From the NCBI GenBank assembly GCA_902791985.1, contig CADAYD010000006.1:1-59934 (forward strand): DNA of 59,934 nt. The letters are read 5' to 3'. The notes beneath the pieces were generated by a model. The model saw only the letters and a list, made by a program, of their open reading frames with translations, was not told where the DNA came from and did no database searches. The position numbers and the translations under genes are program-made. The stretch comes from an uncultured bacterium. GTDB taxonomy: Bacteria > Cyanobacteriota > Vampirovibrionia > Gastranaerophilales > Gastranaerophilaceae. Positions 9,257 to 17,437 of this stretch are shown here, one piece after another. The first letter of the stretch is position 1, and each line of letters opens with the position of its first letter.

Positions 9257-9469
9257 TTATCCTCTATAAACCTCTGTAATCGCCAAATCAGGACATCTTG
9301 TTGCACACATTGCGCAACCCAGACACTCCCCTTGAGAATCACAAAACTCCACAACCCTGTTGCCTAAATTATTTGTATCATTACTGATTTTAATTAACTT
9401 TTTAGGACATTCATCAATACATAAATAACAAGCCTTGCACTTTGACTTATCTATAATAATGTGGCTCAT
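9257..9469 (-). CDS. 2-oxoacid:ferredoxin oxidoreductase, ferredoxin-like delta subunit
   Basis: This 70-residue protein carries two 4Fe-4S motifs: CKACYLCIDECPKK near residues 10-23 and CLGCAMCATRCPD near residues 49-61. It would pass electrons from the thiamine-bound intermediate to soluble ferredoxin within the complex. It is the first gene of the minus-strand operon and is followed by the alpha, beta and gamma subunits, the standard order for four-subunit Kor/Vor enzymes. The short length is normal for this subunit. Confidence 0.93.
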   Translation of the reverse strand: MSHIIIDKSKCKACYLCIDECPKKLIKISNDTNNLGNRVVEFCDSQGECLGCAMCATRCPDLAITEVYRG

Positions 9470-9648
9470 GTCATCCCCTCTTAAAAACTATACATAAATA
9501 ATCATATCACTAATTATTTTTTTTATCCCGAGTTTAAAAAATTATGCTTAACATTTGTAATAAATACACGTAAAATATTTTACTAATGTAATTTAACTTG
9601 ATAAAATTACATGCAGGGATAGTTATATTTAATGTTAAGGGATATGAA

Positions 9649-12600
9649 ATGGCTAATGATATTGAAAAAGTGATAAAACTTCTTAATGAAATGCAGAAAA
9701 CAAACGACGAGAATGCAGACAGCTTTGATCGCATACTTACAAGTATCGGTTCAAAACTTGATATGACCGATGCAAATGCAAACGCTAATCTTTTGAAAGC
9801 ATATATAAGCGAACTGTCACAATCAGTTGATGATAAATATACCAAAACCCTTACAAAATTTGAAGACATTGAAAAAGCCCTAAAAGCAGTTTACGATTCG
9901 CAAGATGACCATGTCAAAAATTCCGATATGAAGGAATTATTTGAGATATTTTCAAAAAATGTTAACAATTTTTATACCGAAGCAAGACAAGAAAAATCTA
10001 TTCTTGCGGGAATTGAATCAAAGGTATCAGACCTATCAAATAATAAAACCGATAAACAGGATATTTTAAGAACAATATCACTATTAAGAAATGACCTTGA
10101 AAACATTAATGTCGCATACAAAAACACCATTGAAGATGTAAACACAACACTAAAGACAATTCTTACATCAATAAAAAGCATAGACCCGCTAAAAAATAGC
10201 GAAACGACAAAAACTCAAATAGAAATAATGTTTAAATCAGTTAATGATATCATTGCAAGATTACACGATATAGATAACGAATATATAAATCTTGAGAAGA
10301 TATTAAACAACGTTGTAACAAGTGACGATTTAAAAGTTACTCAGCGGATTATTGACTCAATAATAGATCGCACCGAAGAAATTGAAAAGAAATTAGACGA
10401 CGGAATACAGAAAAAAGATTTGGATGAGTTGCAACAAGCACTAGCATATATAAATAAAAGAGCGGATTGGAACGTAACAAAACAAGATTTTTCAGTAATT
10501 CAGGAGCAAACGGAAGACATTTTAAACAATGCCGGAGATATCAAACAAACATTGAGCAAAGTTGCACAAGATATTGAAAAATGTCCCGATGCTTCAGAAC
10601 TTGAAAATTCCCTAAAAAAATTGTATTCCCAAGTCAACAATTTGAGTGAAAATATTAATGCCTCAAACGTCAAAGGGGACATATTTGATATTGGTTCAAG
10701 ACTTAATACACTTAAAGACGAATTAACTATAATAAAAAATATAATATCAGATATCAAAGATGCTCTAGCAGCAAAAATATCCGGATCAATAGATACTTTA
10801 TCTATAACAACAAATGACCTAAAACAAGCTATATCGGATATGCTTGAACGTGTTCCTTTAAAAGAAGATATCGAAAAAATCTTAAATAATACAGAGGAAA
10901 TAACTCAACATTTGGGAATATTACCGGAAATAAAAGACAATATTAAATCTTCAAAAACAGATATAGATAAAGAATTATCATCAATCTATGATCGTACAAA
11001 TTCTATTGAAAATTGGCTGATTAATTCCAATATTAAAGAAAATTCAGAAAAAATTGCAGCACAGATTGAAAATACTTCGACTTCTGATGAAGTTGCGCAG
11101 GTACAATATCGCACAAACGAAATTATTGCAGCACTTGAGAAGCTTACAAAAAGTAATGATATTGACCAAATTAGAGATAATATTTCAGGAATTAAAGCTA
11201 AATTAAGTGATATTGTAGCATTATTGGACAAAAATTCGTATGATACCGATATTGCGGAAATCAGAGAAAATTTATCAAACTTAGAGCGTTCTGTATCTGA
11301 AATTGTTTCGCGTGCGGAATTTAATAACTTTATAGAAGAATTAAAATTTTATATAACTAAGTTGAATTCTAATACCGGTTCTTGTACAGAAAATGTAGAA
11401 GAAATGCAAAGACTACAAAAGAAAATTGAAGATAAATTACAAGAATTGGATTTTTCTAATACTCTTAATATTATTGAAACAGAATTCGATAATCTTAACC
11501 AAAAAGTTGAAGATTTAAATCCGCAAATTGTAAATATTTCAGATGAAAATGATAAAATAAAATCCGAACTTGCACAAATAAAATCTCTCATTGAAGAAAA
11601 TTTGTCAGAACTTGAAAATTCATATAATGCAAAAGATGCCGATTTATCAAGTATTAAAGAGTATTTAAGCGAAGTAAAAGGTTTTATTAATGGAGATTCT
11701 AAAAGCGAATTATACTCAAAGATATTGACTATTGAAGATGCTATAGTCAACAACAGAACTTATAACGAGGCTGCTTATAACGAAATACTTGAAAAAATTG
11801 AAAGTTTTAAAAATTCAACAAATACTGATGAACAATTGGATAAAGCAGTTGATGAAATCACAGCGTTGAAAAATCAGATAAAAAATTTGGAAGAAACTTT
11901 CAATAATACGGATGAAAAAGATAATTTATACATTTCAAAAGCAGAAGAATTTATATCCGAGAAATTATCTGAACTTTCTCAAGATCTTAATAAATTTGCA
12001 AATGAAACCACCGGAAAAATCTCTGAGGATTTTGCATATCAATCTGAACTGATTGAACAGAAAACCGATTTATTACAAAATTTATTGAACGAAATAGATA
12101 CAAATAAAAATGTTTCGAATTCTGATTTTACTCAAAAACTTTCAAACACTAGTGAATCATTAGAAGATTTTAAACAAGAACTGCAGCTTGTATCTACAGA
12201 CATAACTGAAAATTTTGCACAAAAATCTAATCAAATATTAGAAGAACTTAATTCAATAAAAAATGCTCTAAAACATAATGACAGTAAAGATATTAACACT
12301 TTGAAAAAAGAAGTAGGGAATTTGAACGAAGAATTAACCACTTCTACAGAATTTTATGACGTAAGTGAAGATTTATCTGACTTGTACGACAAACTTACAG
12401 AGCAATTTGCACAAAATGAAAATAATATAAAAGATTTTATTATTTCAGATACAGATTCTATAATAATAAAATTGGATAATTTAAGAGATTTCATAGAATC
12501 ATCTCTTGAATCTATTATACCTCCTGATGCTAAATCTCTCAAAGAACTTCAAAATTTTGCATCAGAAATAAGCGAATTTAAAAAACAACAAGAAGAATTA

Positions 12601-14586
12601 TTATTTAAAGAATTTGAAGAAGTTAAACAAGAAATAAAACAACAAAGTGATGAAATAAAATCAATGTTATCCGTTACAAATAATAATGAACAGATAATTG
12701 AAGCTATTGAATCACTTAAAAAATCGTTTAAATCATATAAACATAATACTGAAAATCCTAATGATTTACCTGACTACGATACTCAAGGAATTGATATTGA
12801 TACTATTGAAGATTTAAAATCGGATTTTAGCAAATACACTGATGAAATTAAAAAGTTATCTGAAGGGAATGAAAAAATTTCTGAAGTGCTCCAAAATATT
12901 CAAAATCAACTGAACAATCTTGAGCAGACAAAAGATTTTGCAGGAAAAGAACTTGGCGATGACGATTTTGACCTGTCAGAAGATGATATATTTGGCAACA
13001 ATAAATTTGATTTCATCCAAGCCTTTGATATTTTACAAGATGATATAAGAAATCTTAAATCATCAATAGAAACCATAAAAATGGACAACGAAAATAAAGA
13101 AGGCTCTAAAATTCCATCAATTAATAATGGCGGAATGCTTATAAACATTAATACCAAAATTGATGAGATATTGAAGTCATTGGGGAATCATTGGCTTGAT
13201 GACATAAATAAATATATAGAAGAGAATTCAAGTGATATAAATTCAAAATTAGATTCAATCAATACAAAATTAGATGTATTCGTATCAGATTCGACCAATA
13301 CCAATATCTTAAATGAAGTAGCAGAAACAGTTGCAGATATTGCACCTAAAATAGATAATATTGTGCCGGAGATTGAGTCTCTTTCTGACTCCGATCAAAA
13401 AATATCATCAATGCTGGAAGAATTAAATGAAAAAATTTCTCAAATAGGAACTGATGATGACAGCACAAAAGAATTAAGCAATATAAAAAATCTTATCCAA
13501 GAACAAAAGGATTATGTAAAGGAGCTTGAACCGAATGAAAAACTTGAAGCATTCAAAAAATGCTTAGACGAAATTACATTTGAGTTAAACGCACTTGCTA
13601 CAGATTCGAACGCTGACAATGAAAAATTGAATAAAACTATTAAAGAAATGAAAGAATCTTTGATGGATGCAGTTATAACAATATTTGATCAAGTTTCATT
13701 CATTGAAGAAAGCGAAGATATTAAAGATTTTGTAGAAGAAAGAACAGACGAAATTAATCAAAATATTGCTCAGATAACAAAACAACTGCAACAATTAAGC
13801 TCCGGCGACAGTTCAGAAAATTATACATATACAATGCAAGACATTGAAACAGATTTAGCAAAATTGCGACTTGCATTAAATGAAATTAAAAACAGCAATA
13901 AAGAAGAAAGTACATTCAATGAAATCACGGATAAATTACATAACATTACTTCTTCTGTTGACACTCTAACTCAAGCAGAGATGCAAGAATTAAAAACCGG
14001 AATTAATGCATTAAAACAACAAACAGAATTTTTAATTGCGACTTCAGATAAATCTTATAACGCATTGAATACCGGAATTGAAGGATTCGGAGAAATTGTT
14101 AATGAAAACATTACAGGTAAAGTTGAAAAATTATCACAAATGCTTGAAAAATGTACAGAATCAGACCGAGTAATAAAACAAGCACTTGGTTATATCGGAG
14201 AATGGATTGACTCTGCCAGCGAAAGCATAAATAAAATATCAACAAATTCGGATGAAATAACCAGAATTAATGAAGTTATTAAAAGCCTTGAAGATTTAAA
14301 AAATACTATTAACTCACAAATTAATGGTGCTATAGAAGACAAGTTTGATATATGGTATTCTCAACTCAAAGATTTTGAAAAACAATTCAGCAAAGTTGAG
14401 AACTTTGAGAATCAATTAGCACAACAGCAAGAACGCATAGACAGAATGGAAACTAATATCGATAAATTGATAAATATTGTAGAAAACCTTGAGAACCCAA
14501 TGGTTACAAGAAAAATCGATAAAATAGATAAACAAATTAGTAAATTAAGTACAAACATAGAAAAATTGGCATCATATGTTGACTAA
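9649..14586 (+). CDS. Very large coiled-coil protein of unknown function
   Basis: This 1645-residue protein is almost entirely predicted coiled coil: long runs of heptad-spaced Leu, Ile and Val among Glu, Lys, Asn, Ser and Asp, with few prolines, cysteines or tryptophans. It has no signal peptide, membrane segment or recognisable globular domain. Degenerate repeats of the form R/Q/N-T-x-x-I-x-x-x-L recur in the first third (DRTEEIEKKL, EQTEDILNNA, NNTEEITQHL, DRTNSIENWL, YRTNEIIAAL). A stretch rich in Asp and Glu (GDDDFDLSEDDIFG) lies near residue 1105. I start it at the ATG giving MANDIEKV, with TAAGGGA seven bases upstream. The end overlaps the next gene by eleven bases. If extended it could span about a quarter of a micrometre, so a scaffold, polar or cytoskeletal role is possible. 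Function is unknown. Confidence 0.85.
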   Translation: MANDIEKVIKLLNEMQKTNDENADSFDRILTSIGSKLDMTDANANANLLKAYISELSQSVDDKYTKTLTKFEDIEKALKAVYDSQDDHVKNSDMKELFEIFSKNVNNFYTEARQEKSILAGIESKVSDLSNNKTDKQDILRTISLLRNDLENINVAYKNTIEDVNTTLKTILTSIKSIDPLKNSETTKTQIEIMFKSVNDIIARLHDIDNEYINLEKILNNVVTSDDLKVTQRIIDSIIDRTEEIEKKLDDGIQKKDLDELQQALAYINKRADWNVTKQDFSVIQEQTEDILNNAGDIKQTLSKVAQDIEKCPDASELENSLKKLYSQVNNLSENINASNVKGDIFDIGSRLNTLKDELTIIKNIISDIKDALAAKISGSIDTLSITTNDLKQAISDMLERVPLKEDIEKILNNTEEITQHLGILPEIKDNIKSSKTDIDKELSSIYDRTNSIENWLINSNIKENSEKIAAQIENTSTSDEVAQVQYRTNEIIAALEKLTKSNDIDQIRDNISGIKAKLSDIVALLDKNSYDTDIAEIRENLSNLERSVSEIVSRAEFNNFIEELKFYITKLNSNTGSCTENVEEMQRLQKKIEDKLQELDFSNTLNIIETEFDNLNQKVEDLNPQIVNISDENDKIKSELAQIKSLIEENLSELENSYNAKDADLSSIKEYLSEVKGFINGDSKSELYSKILTIEDAIVNNRTYNEAAYNEILEKIESFKNSTNTDEQLDKAVDEITALKNQIKNLEETFNNTDEKDNLYISKAEEFISEKLSELSQDLNKFANETTGKISEDFAYQSELIEQKTDLLQNLLNEIDTNKNVSNSDFTQKLSNTSESLEDFKQELQLVSTDITENFAQKSNQILEELNSIKNALKHNDSKDINTLKKEVGNLNEELTTSTEFYDVSEDLSDLYDKLTEQFAQNENNIKDFIISDTDSIIIKLDNLRDFIESSLESIIPPDAKSLKELQNFASEISEFKKQQEELLFKEFEEVKQEIKQQSDEIKSMLSVTNNNEQIIEAIESLKKSFKSYKHNTENPNDLPDYDTQGIDIDTIEDLKSDFSKYTDEIKKLSEGNEKISEVLQNIQNQLNNLEQTKDFAGKELGDDDFDLSEDDIFGNNKFDFIQAFDILQDDIRNLKSSIETIKMDNENKEGSKIPSINNGGMLININTKIDEILKSLGNHWLDDINKYIEENSSDINSKLDSINTKLDVFVSDSTNTNILNEVAETVADIAPKIDNIVPEIESLSDSDQKISSMLEELNEKISQIGTDDDSTKELSNIKNLIQEQKDYVKELEPNEKLEAFKKCLDEITFELNALATDSNADNEKLNKTIKEMKESLMDAVITIFDQVSFIEESEDIKDFVEERTDEINQNIAQITKQLQQLSSGDSSENYTYTMQDIETDLAKLRLALNEIKNSNKEESTFNEITDKLHNITSSVDTLTQAEMQELKTGINALKQQTEFLIATSDKSYNALNTGIEGFGEIVNENITGKVEKLSQMLEKCTESDRVIKQALGYIGEWIDSASESINKISTNSDEITRINEVIKSLEDLKNTINSQINGAIEDKFDIWYSQLKDFEKQFSKVENFENQLAQQQERIDRMETNIDKLINIVENLENPMVTRKIDKIDKQISKLSTNIEKLASYVD

Positions 14587-15958
14587 ACTGACAAAAGAAC
14601 TGAATAAGATTTTACCCCGAGAAAATGTGCTATCTGCAATTGAAGAGAGGTACGCATATTCATTTGATGCATCAGAATCTATAATTGCAAATACCAGAAT
14701 TGCCGATGCAGTCGTGTTTGTAGAGTCAATTGAGCAAGTGCAAAAAACTGTAAAGATTGCTCAAAAATACAACATCCCAATTGTATGCAGAGGTTCAGGG
14801 ACTAATACTGTCGGAAGCTGTATACCTGTTAACGGAGGAATTGTCCTAAATTTTTCTAAAATGAATAAAATTCTTTCGCTGAATACTCAAAATATGACGA
14901 TAAAAGTTCAACCGGGAGTTACAGTTGGAGAAATCCAAGACATTGCAGAAAAAAATAATTTGTTTTATCCACCCGATCCGTCGAATTTAAAAGTTTCTAC
15001 TATAGGCGGGAGCATAGCGCAAAATTCTGCAGGGGCAAGGTGTTTTAAATATGGTTCTACCAAAAATTATGTTCTTGATTTAAAAGTTGTAACCGCAAAC
15101 GGTGAAATTATCTCAACCGGTTCCAATACAGTAAAAAATGCTGTAGGTTATGATTTAAACAGCATCTTTACAGGTTCGGAAGGAACACTCGGCATAGTTG
15201 TTGAAGCAACTCTTAAACTTATCCCTAAACCTCAAGAAACTCAAGTTTTAATGGCATATTTTGAGGATATTAATGATACTGTTGAAACTGTTAATCAGAT
15301 TATTGATAAAAAAATTTACCCGTCAGCTATAGATTTTATGGATAAAAATGCACTCACAACCGTTGAACAGTTCTACCCCACAGGAATTAGAACGGATAAA
15401 GATTCAGCACTTTTAATTGAAATTGACGGAGATTATGAGAGCGTATTAAAGTCGAAATATAATATTTGCCAAATTTTAAAATTAAATAATGCAGTTAATA
15501 TTCAGTATTCAAAAAATGAACATGAGGCGCAAGATATTTGGAGAGCAAGACGTTCATCAATGAGCGCATGCGCTAAATTAAAACCAAATGTAACAACCGA
15601 TGATATTATAGTTCCAAGAGATAAACTTGCACAGCTTGTAATCGGAGTTCAAGAAATATGTAAAAAACACAATTTAATATCCTGCCTTGTAGGACATGTT
15701 GGAGATGGAAGTATTCATCCTCAAATTCCGATTGATTTTTCCGATAAAAACGAATACGATCACTATAAACAGGCAAAAACAGAAATGTATGAACTGGCAA
15801 TTTCTTTAGGTGGGACCATTTCAGGCGAACATGGGATTGGATTAGAAAAAAAAGCCTATATCTCACAAGTTGTCGAATCCGGAGCCTTAAACTATATGCG
15901 TCAAATCAAAAAGATTTTTGACCCGAATAATATTCTAAATCCGTACAAAATATTTTAA
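14576..15958 (+). CDS. FAD-binding oxidase, GlcD / D-lactate dehydrogenase family
   Basis: This 460-residue flavoprotein is of the vanillyl-alcohol-oxidase fold and would oxidise a 2-hydroxyacid such as glycolate or D-lactate. The FAD-binding domain shows PIVCRGSGTNTVGSC and then STIGGSIAQNSAGARCFKYG and FTGSEGTLGIV. The C-terminal cap domain shows HVGDGSIHPQ and SGEHGIGLEKK, both hallmarks of GlcD/LldD-type enzymes. The length is normal. Its ATG lies inside the end of the giant coiled-coil gene (11-base overlap), so the two are probably translationally coupled, an odd partnership. No GlcE, GlcF or electron-transfer partner is adjacent. Substrate is undetermined. Confidence 0.92.
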   Translation: MLTKLTKELNKILPRENVLSAIEERYAYSFDASESIIANTRIADAVVFVESIEQVQKTVKIAQKYNIPIVCRGSGTNTVGSCIPVNGGIVLNFSKMNKILSLNTQNMTIKVQPGVTVGEIQDIAEKNNLFYPPDPSNLKVSTIGGSIAQNSAGARCFKYGSTKNYVLDLKVVTANGEIISTGSNTVKNAVGYDLNSIFTGSEGTLGIVVEATLKLIPKPQETQVLMAYFEDINDTVETVNQIIDKKIYPSAIDFMDKNALTTVEQFYPTGIRTDKDSALLIEIDGDYESVLKSKYNICQILKLNNAVNIQYSKNEHEAQDIWRARRSSMSACAKLKPNVTTDDIIVPRDKLAQLVIGVQEICKKHNLISCLVGHVGDGSIHPQIPIDFSDKNEYDHYKQAKTEMYELAISLGGTISGEHGIGLEKKAYISQVVESGALNYMRQIKKIFDPNNILNPYKIF

Positions 15959-16696
15959 TTACCTAAGACGTAAAAACGCTTCTATTTTGGCTTTGATAGA
16001 ATTTGTCGCATAATCATCTATATCAATATAAAGTCCGTTGTATTTGTTTGCCAAATATTTTGCGAGCGCGGTTTTTGAACAAAATGCTTGCGCATAAAAG
16101 ACTGTAGGAACATCTGGATCTACAAACATTTCCAACTCAAGATCCGCGGGGACCTTAGCCTCAACACATCTTGTCCAACCATAAACATGAGTTTCGTCAG
16201 GGAAAAGTCTTAAAACCTCTAAATCATTAGGAGGGACCCCCCAAAATCCAAACTTCGCCGGTACTTCCCTGAACTTTTCAGGGAGATGAGCAGGGGAAGT
16301 AGCGGTAATATTTGCGGTAATCGTTGTAACTTTGTCATATAAAGGCATATTTGATGTAGAAATCACAACAGGAGAACGATGTTCAAAAGTCTCAAATTTT
16401 GTTTCTTCAACATCAAACCCCATATCTTTTAAAAGCTGAGCAGCAAACCAACCGCTATCACATTTATCTTTTCCGACAGGTGCAACAATTTTAATTATTT
16501 CATCCCTAAAATAAAGCGAATTATTAATAATCTGTTTTATTATTTTACAATAACTGGCAGGCAAAATATTCGCATCGGGGACTTTATCAAAAAAATCAAA
16601 GTCCAAATCAAACCACTGCGAATTCGGATATTCTTTCTTCACTCTATCAATAACTTCAGGAGGCGGGTATCCCCAAAAACCTATTTTATCTTTCAT
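15959..16696 (-). CDS. Unknown protein with duplicated GFWG-x-PP motif
   Basis: This soluble protein of about 245 residues has no family I recognise. It seems to consist of two related halves: GFWGYPP at residues 6-12 and GFWGVPP at 150-156. Each is followed by a helix ending in a proline and an aromatic stretch (EYPNSQWFDLD and LFPDETHVYGWTR), which suggests an internal duplication. A longer in-frame start 57 bases upstream would overlap the preceding gene and adds only a basic tail, so I prefer the start giving MKDKIGFWG. That start has no obvious ribosome binding site; it lies 20 bases after the stop of the upstream gene, so it may depend on coupling. It sits downstream of the zinc-ribbon-like protein and cytidine deaminase. 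Confidence 0.65.
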   Translation of the reverse strand: MKDKIGFWGYPPPEVIDRVKKEYPNSQWFDLDFDFFDKVPDANILPASYCKIIKQIINNSLYFRDEIIKIVAPVGKDKCDSGWFAAQLLKDMGFDVEETKFETFEHRSPVVISTSNMPLYDKVTTITANITATSPAHLPEKFREVPAKFGFWGVPPNDLEVLRLFPDETHVYGWTRCVEAKVPADLELEMFVDPDVPTVFYAQAFCSKTALAKYLANKYNGLYIDIDDYATNSIKAKIEAFLRLR

Positions 16697-16716
16697 AGGA
16701 TTATAATAACATAAAA

Positions 16717-16923
16717 TTATTTTAAATTTTCTTTTCTTACAAGTATACCGCAATATTTACAGGCAAAAACCTCTTCACTTGAGTCAAGCGGCATAAAAAC
16801 ATGTTCGCACTCATTTGGGGGCTTTAATAAACCTTCGCCATCAGAAGGTATAAAATCCTCTTTAAACAATGGCTTATATTTTTTACCTTTTAAAAATTTT
16901 GTAATCCATTCAAAAATAAACAT
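16717..16923 (-). CDS. Small protein with a zinc-ribbon-like C-terminus
   Basis: This is a 68-residue protein. The last third reads CEHVFMPLDSSEEVFACKYCGILV, with a Cys-His pair followed by Cys-x-x-Cys, compatible with a single metal site. The N-terminal part is short, basic and aromatic (IFEWITKFLKGKK). It starts at ATG directly at the end of cytidine deaminase (one-base overlap), so it lies within a cdd-led minus-strand operon. Function is unknown. The metal site is an inference from residue spacing only. Confidence 0.6.
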   Translation of the reverse strand: MFIFEWITKFLKGKKYKPLFKEDFIPSDGEGLLKPPNECEHVFMPLDSSEEVFACKYCGILVRKENLK

Positions 16924-17309
16924 CAGAGATTGAAACTTTCCGGTAAAAGTTGTGCCAGAGTGTATATTTTCAAGTCATTACCATTTTGCAAAATAATATC
17001 AACATCACTATCATTTTTGCAAAATTCATGCATAACCTGCCTGCAAGCCCCGCAGGGAACACAATTTTGCTGATTAGGAGAATATATAGCGATAGCCTTT
17101 ATGAGTCTTTTTCCATCAGCAATCGCAGATCCGATTGCATTACGTTCAGCACAAATCGTCATTCCAAAACTTGCGTTTTCAAAATTACATCCAGTATAAA
17201 TAGAACCGTCATCACATAGAACGCTCGCACCTACAGAAAATTTTGAATACGGGCTATATGAATTTTGTGATGCCTCTATTGCTTTTTGCATTAATTCTTC
17301 ATAAGTCAT
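16923..17309 (-). CDS. cdd: Cytidine deaminase
   Basis: This enzyme deaminates cytidine and deoxycytidine to uridine and deoxyuridine in pyrimidine salvage. The 128-residue protein is the length of the homotetrameric short form. It has NSYSPYSKFSVGASV near the N-terminus and the zinc-binding motifs CAERNAIG (with the catalytic Glu) and PCGACRQVMHEF. It is the first gene of a small minus-strand operon with two unknown genes after it. The proximity of nrdJ is consistent with nucleotide metabolism but may be coincidental. Confidence 0.95.
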   Translation of the reverse strand: MTYEELMQKAIEASQNSYSPYSKFSVGASVLCDDGSIYTGCNFENASFGMTICAERNAIGSAIADGKRLIKAIAIYSPNQQNCVPCGACRQVMHEFCKNDSDVDIILQNGNDLKIYTLAQLLPESFNL

Positions 17310-17380
17310 ATTTTTTACCTTAATAAAGTTATTATATAAATTTCTACAAGAAATTTAATCCAATAAATGTATGAAAAGAT

Positions 17381-17410
17381 AAAAAAAAATACCGTCTGAA
17401 ATTCAAACGG
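17381..17410 (-). terminator. Intrinsic terminator of nrdJ
   Basis: On the minus strand, CCGTTTGAA pairs with TTCAGACGG (one G-U pair in the RNA) at 17392-17410. A run of nine T follows, seen as A residues at 17381-17389. It lies just downstream of the nrdJ stop at 17438. Confidence 0.8.
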
Positions 17411-17437
17411 CATTTTTAAATTTTTAGAATTTAAGAG

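Noticed and set aside
9534-13157. Several minus-strand ORFs of 60-134 codons inside the giant coiled-coil gene
   Set aside because: They are antisense shadows of a low-complexity coding region, rich in Ser, Phe and Ile, with no support of their own.
16697-16753. Longer start for the GFWG protein
   Set aside because: It would overlap the preceding gene and adds only a translation of that gene in another frame.
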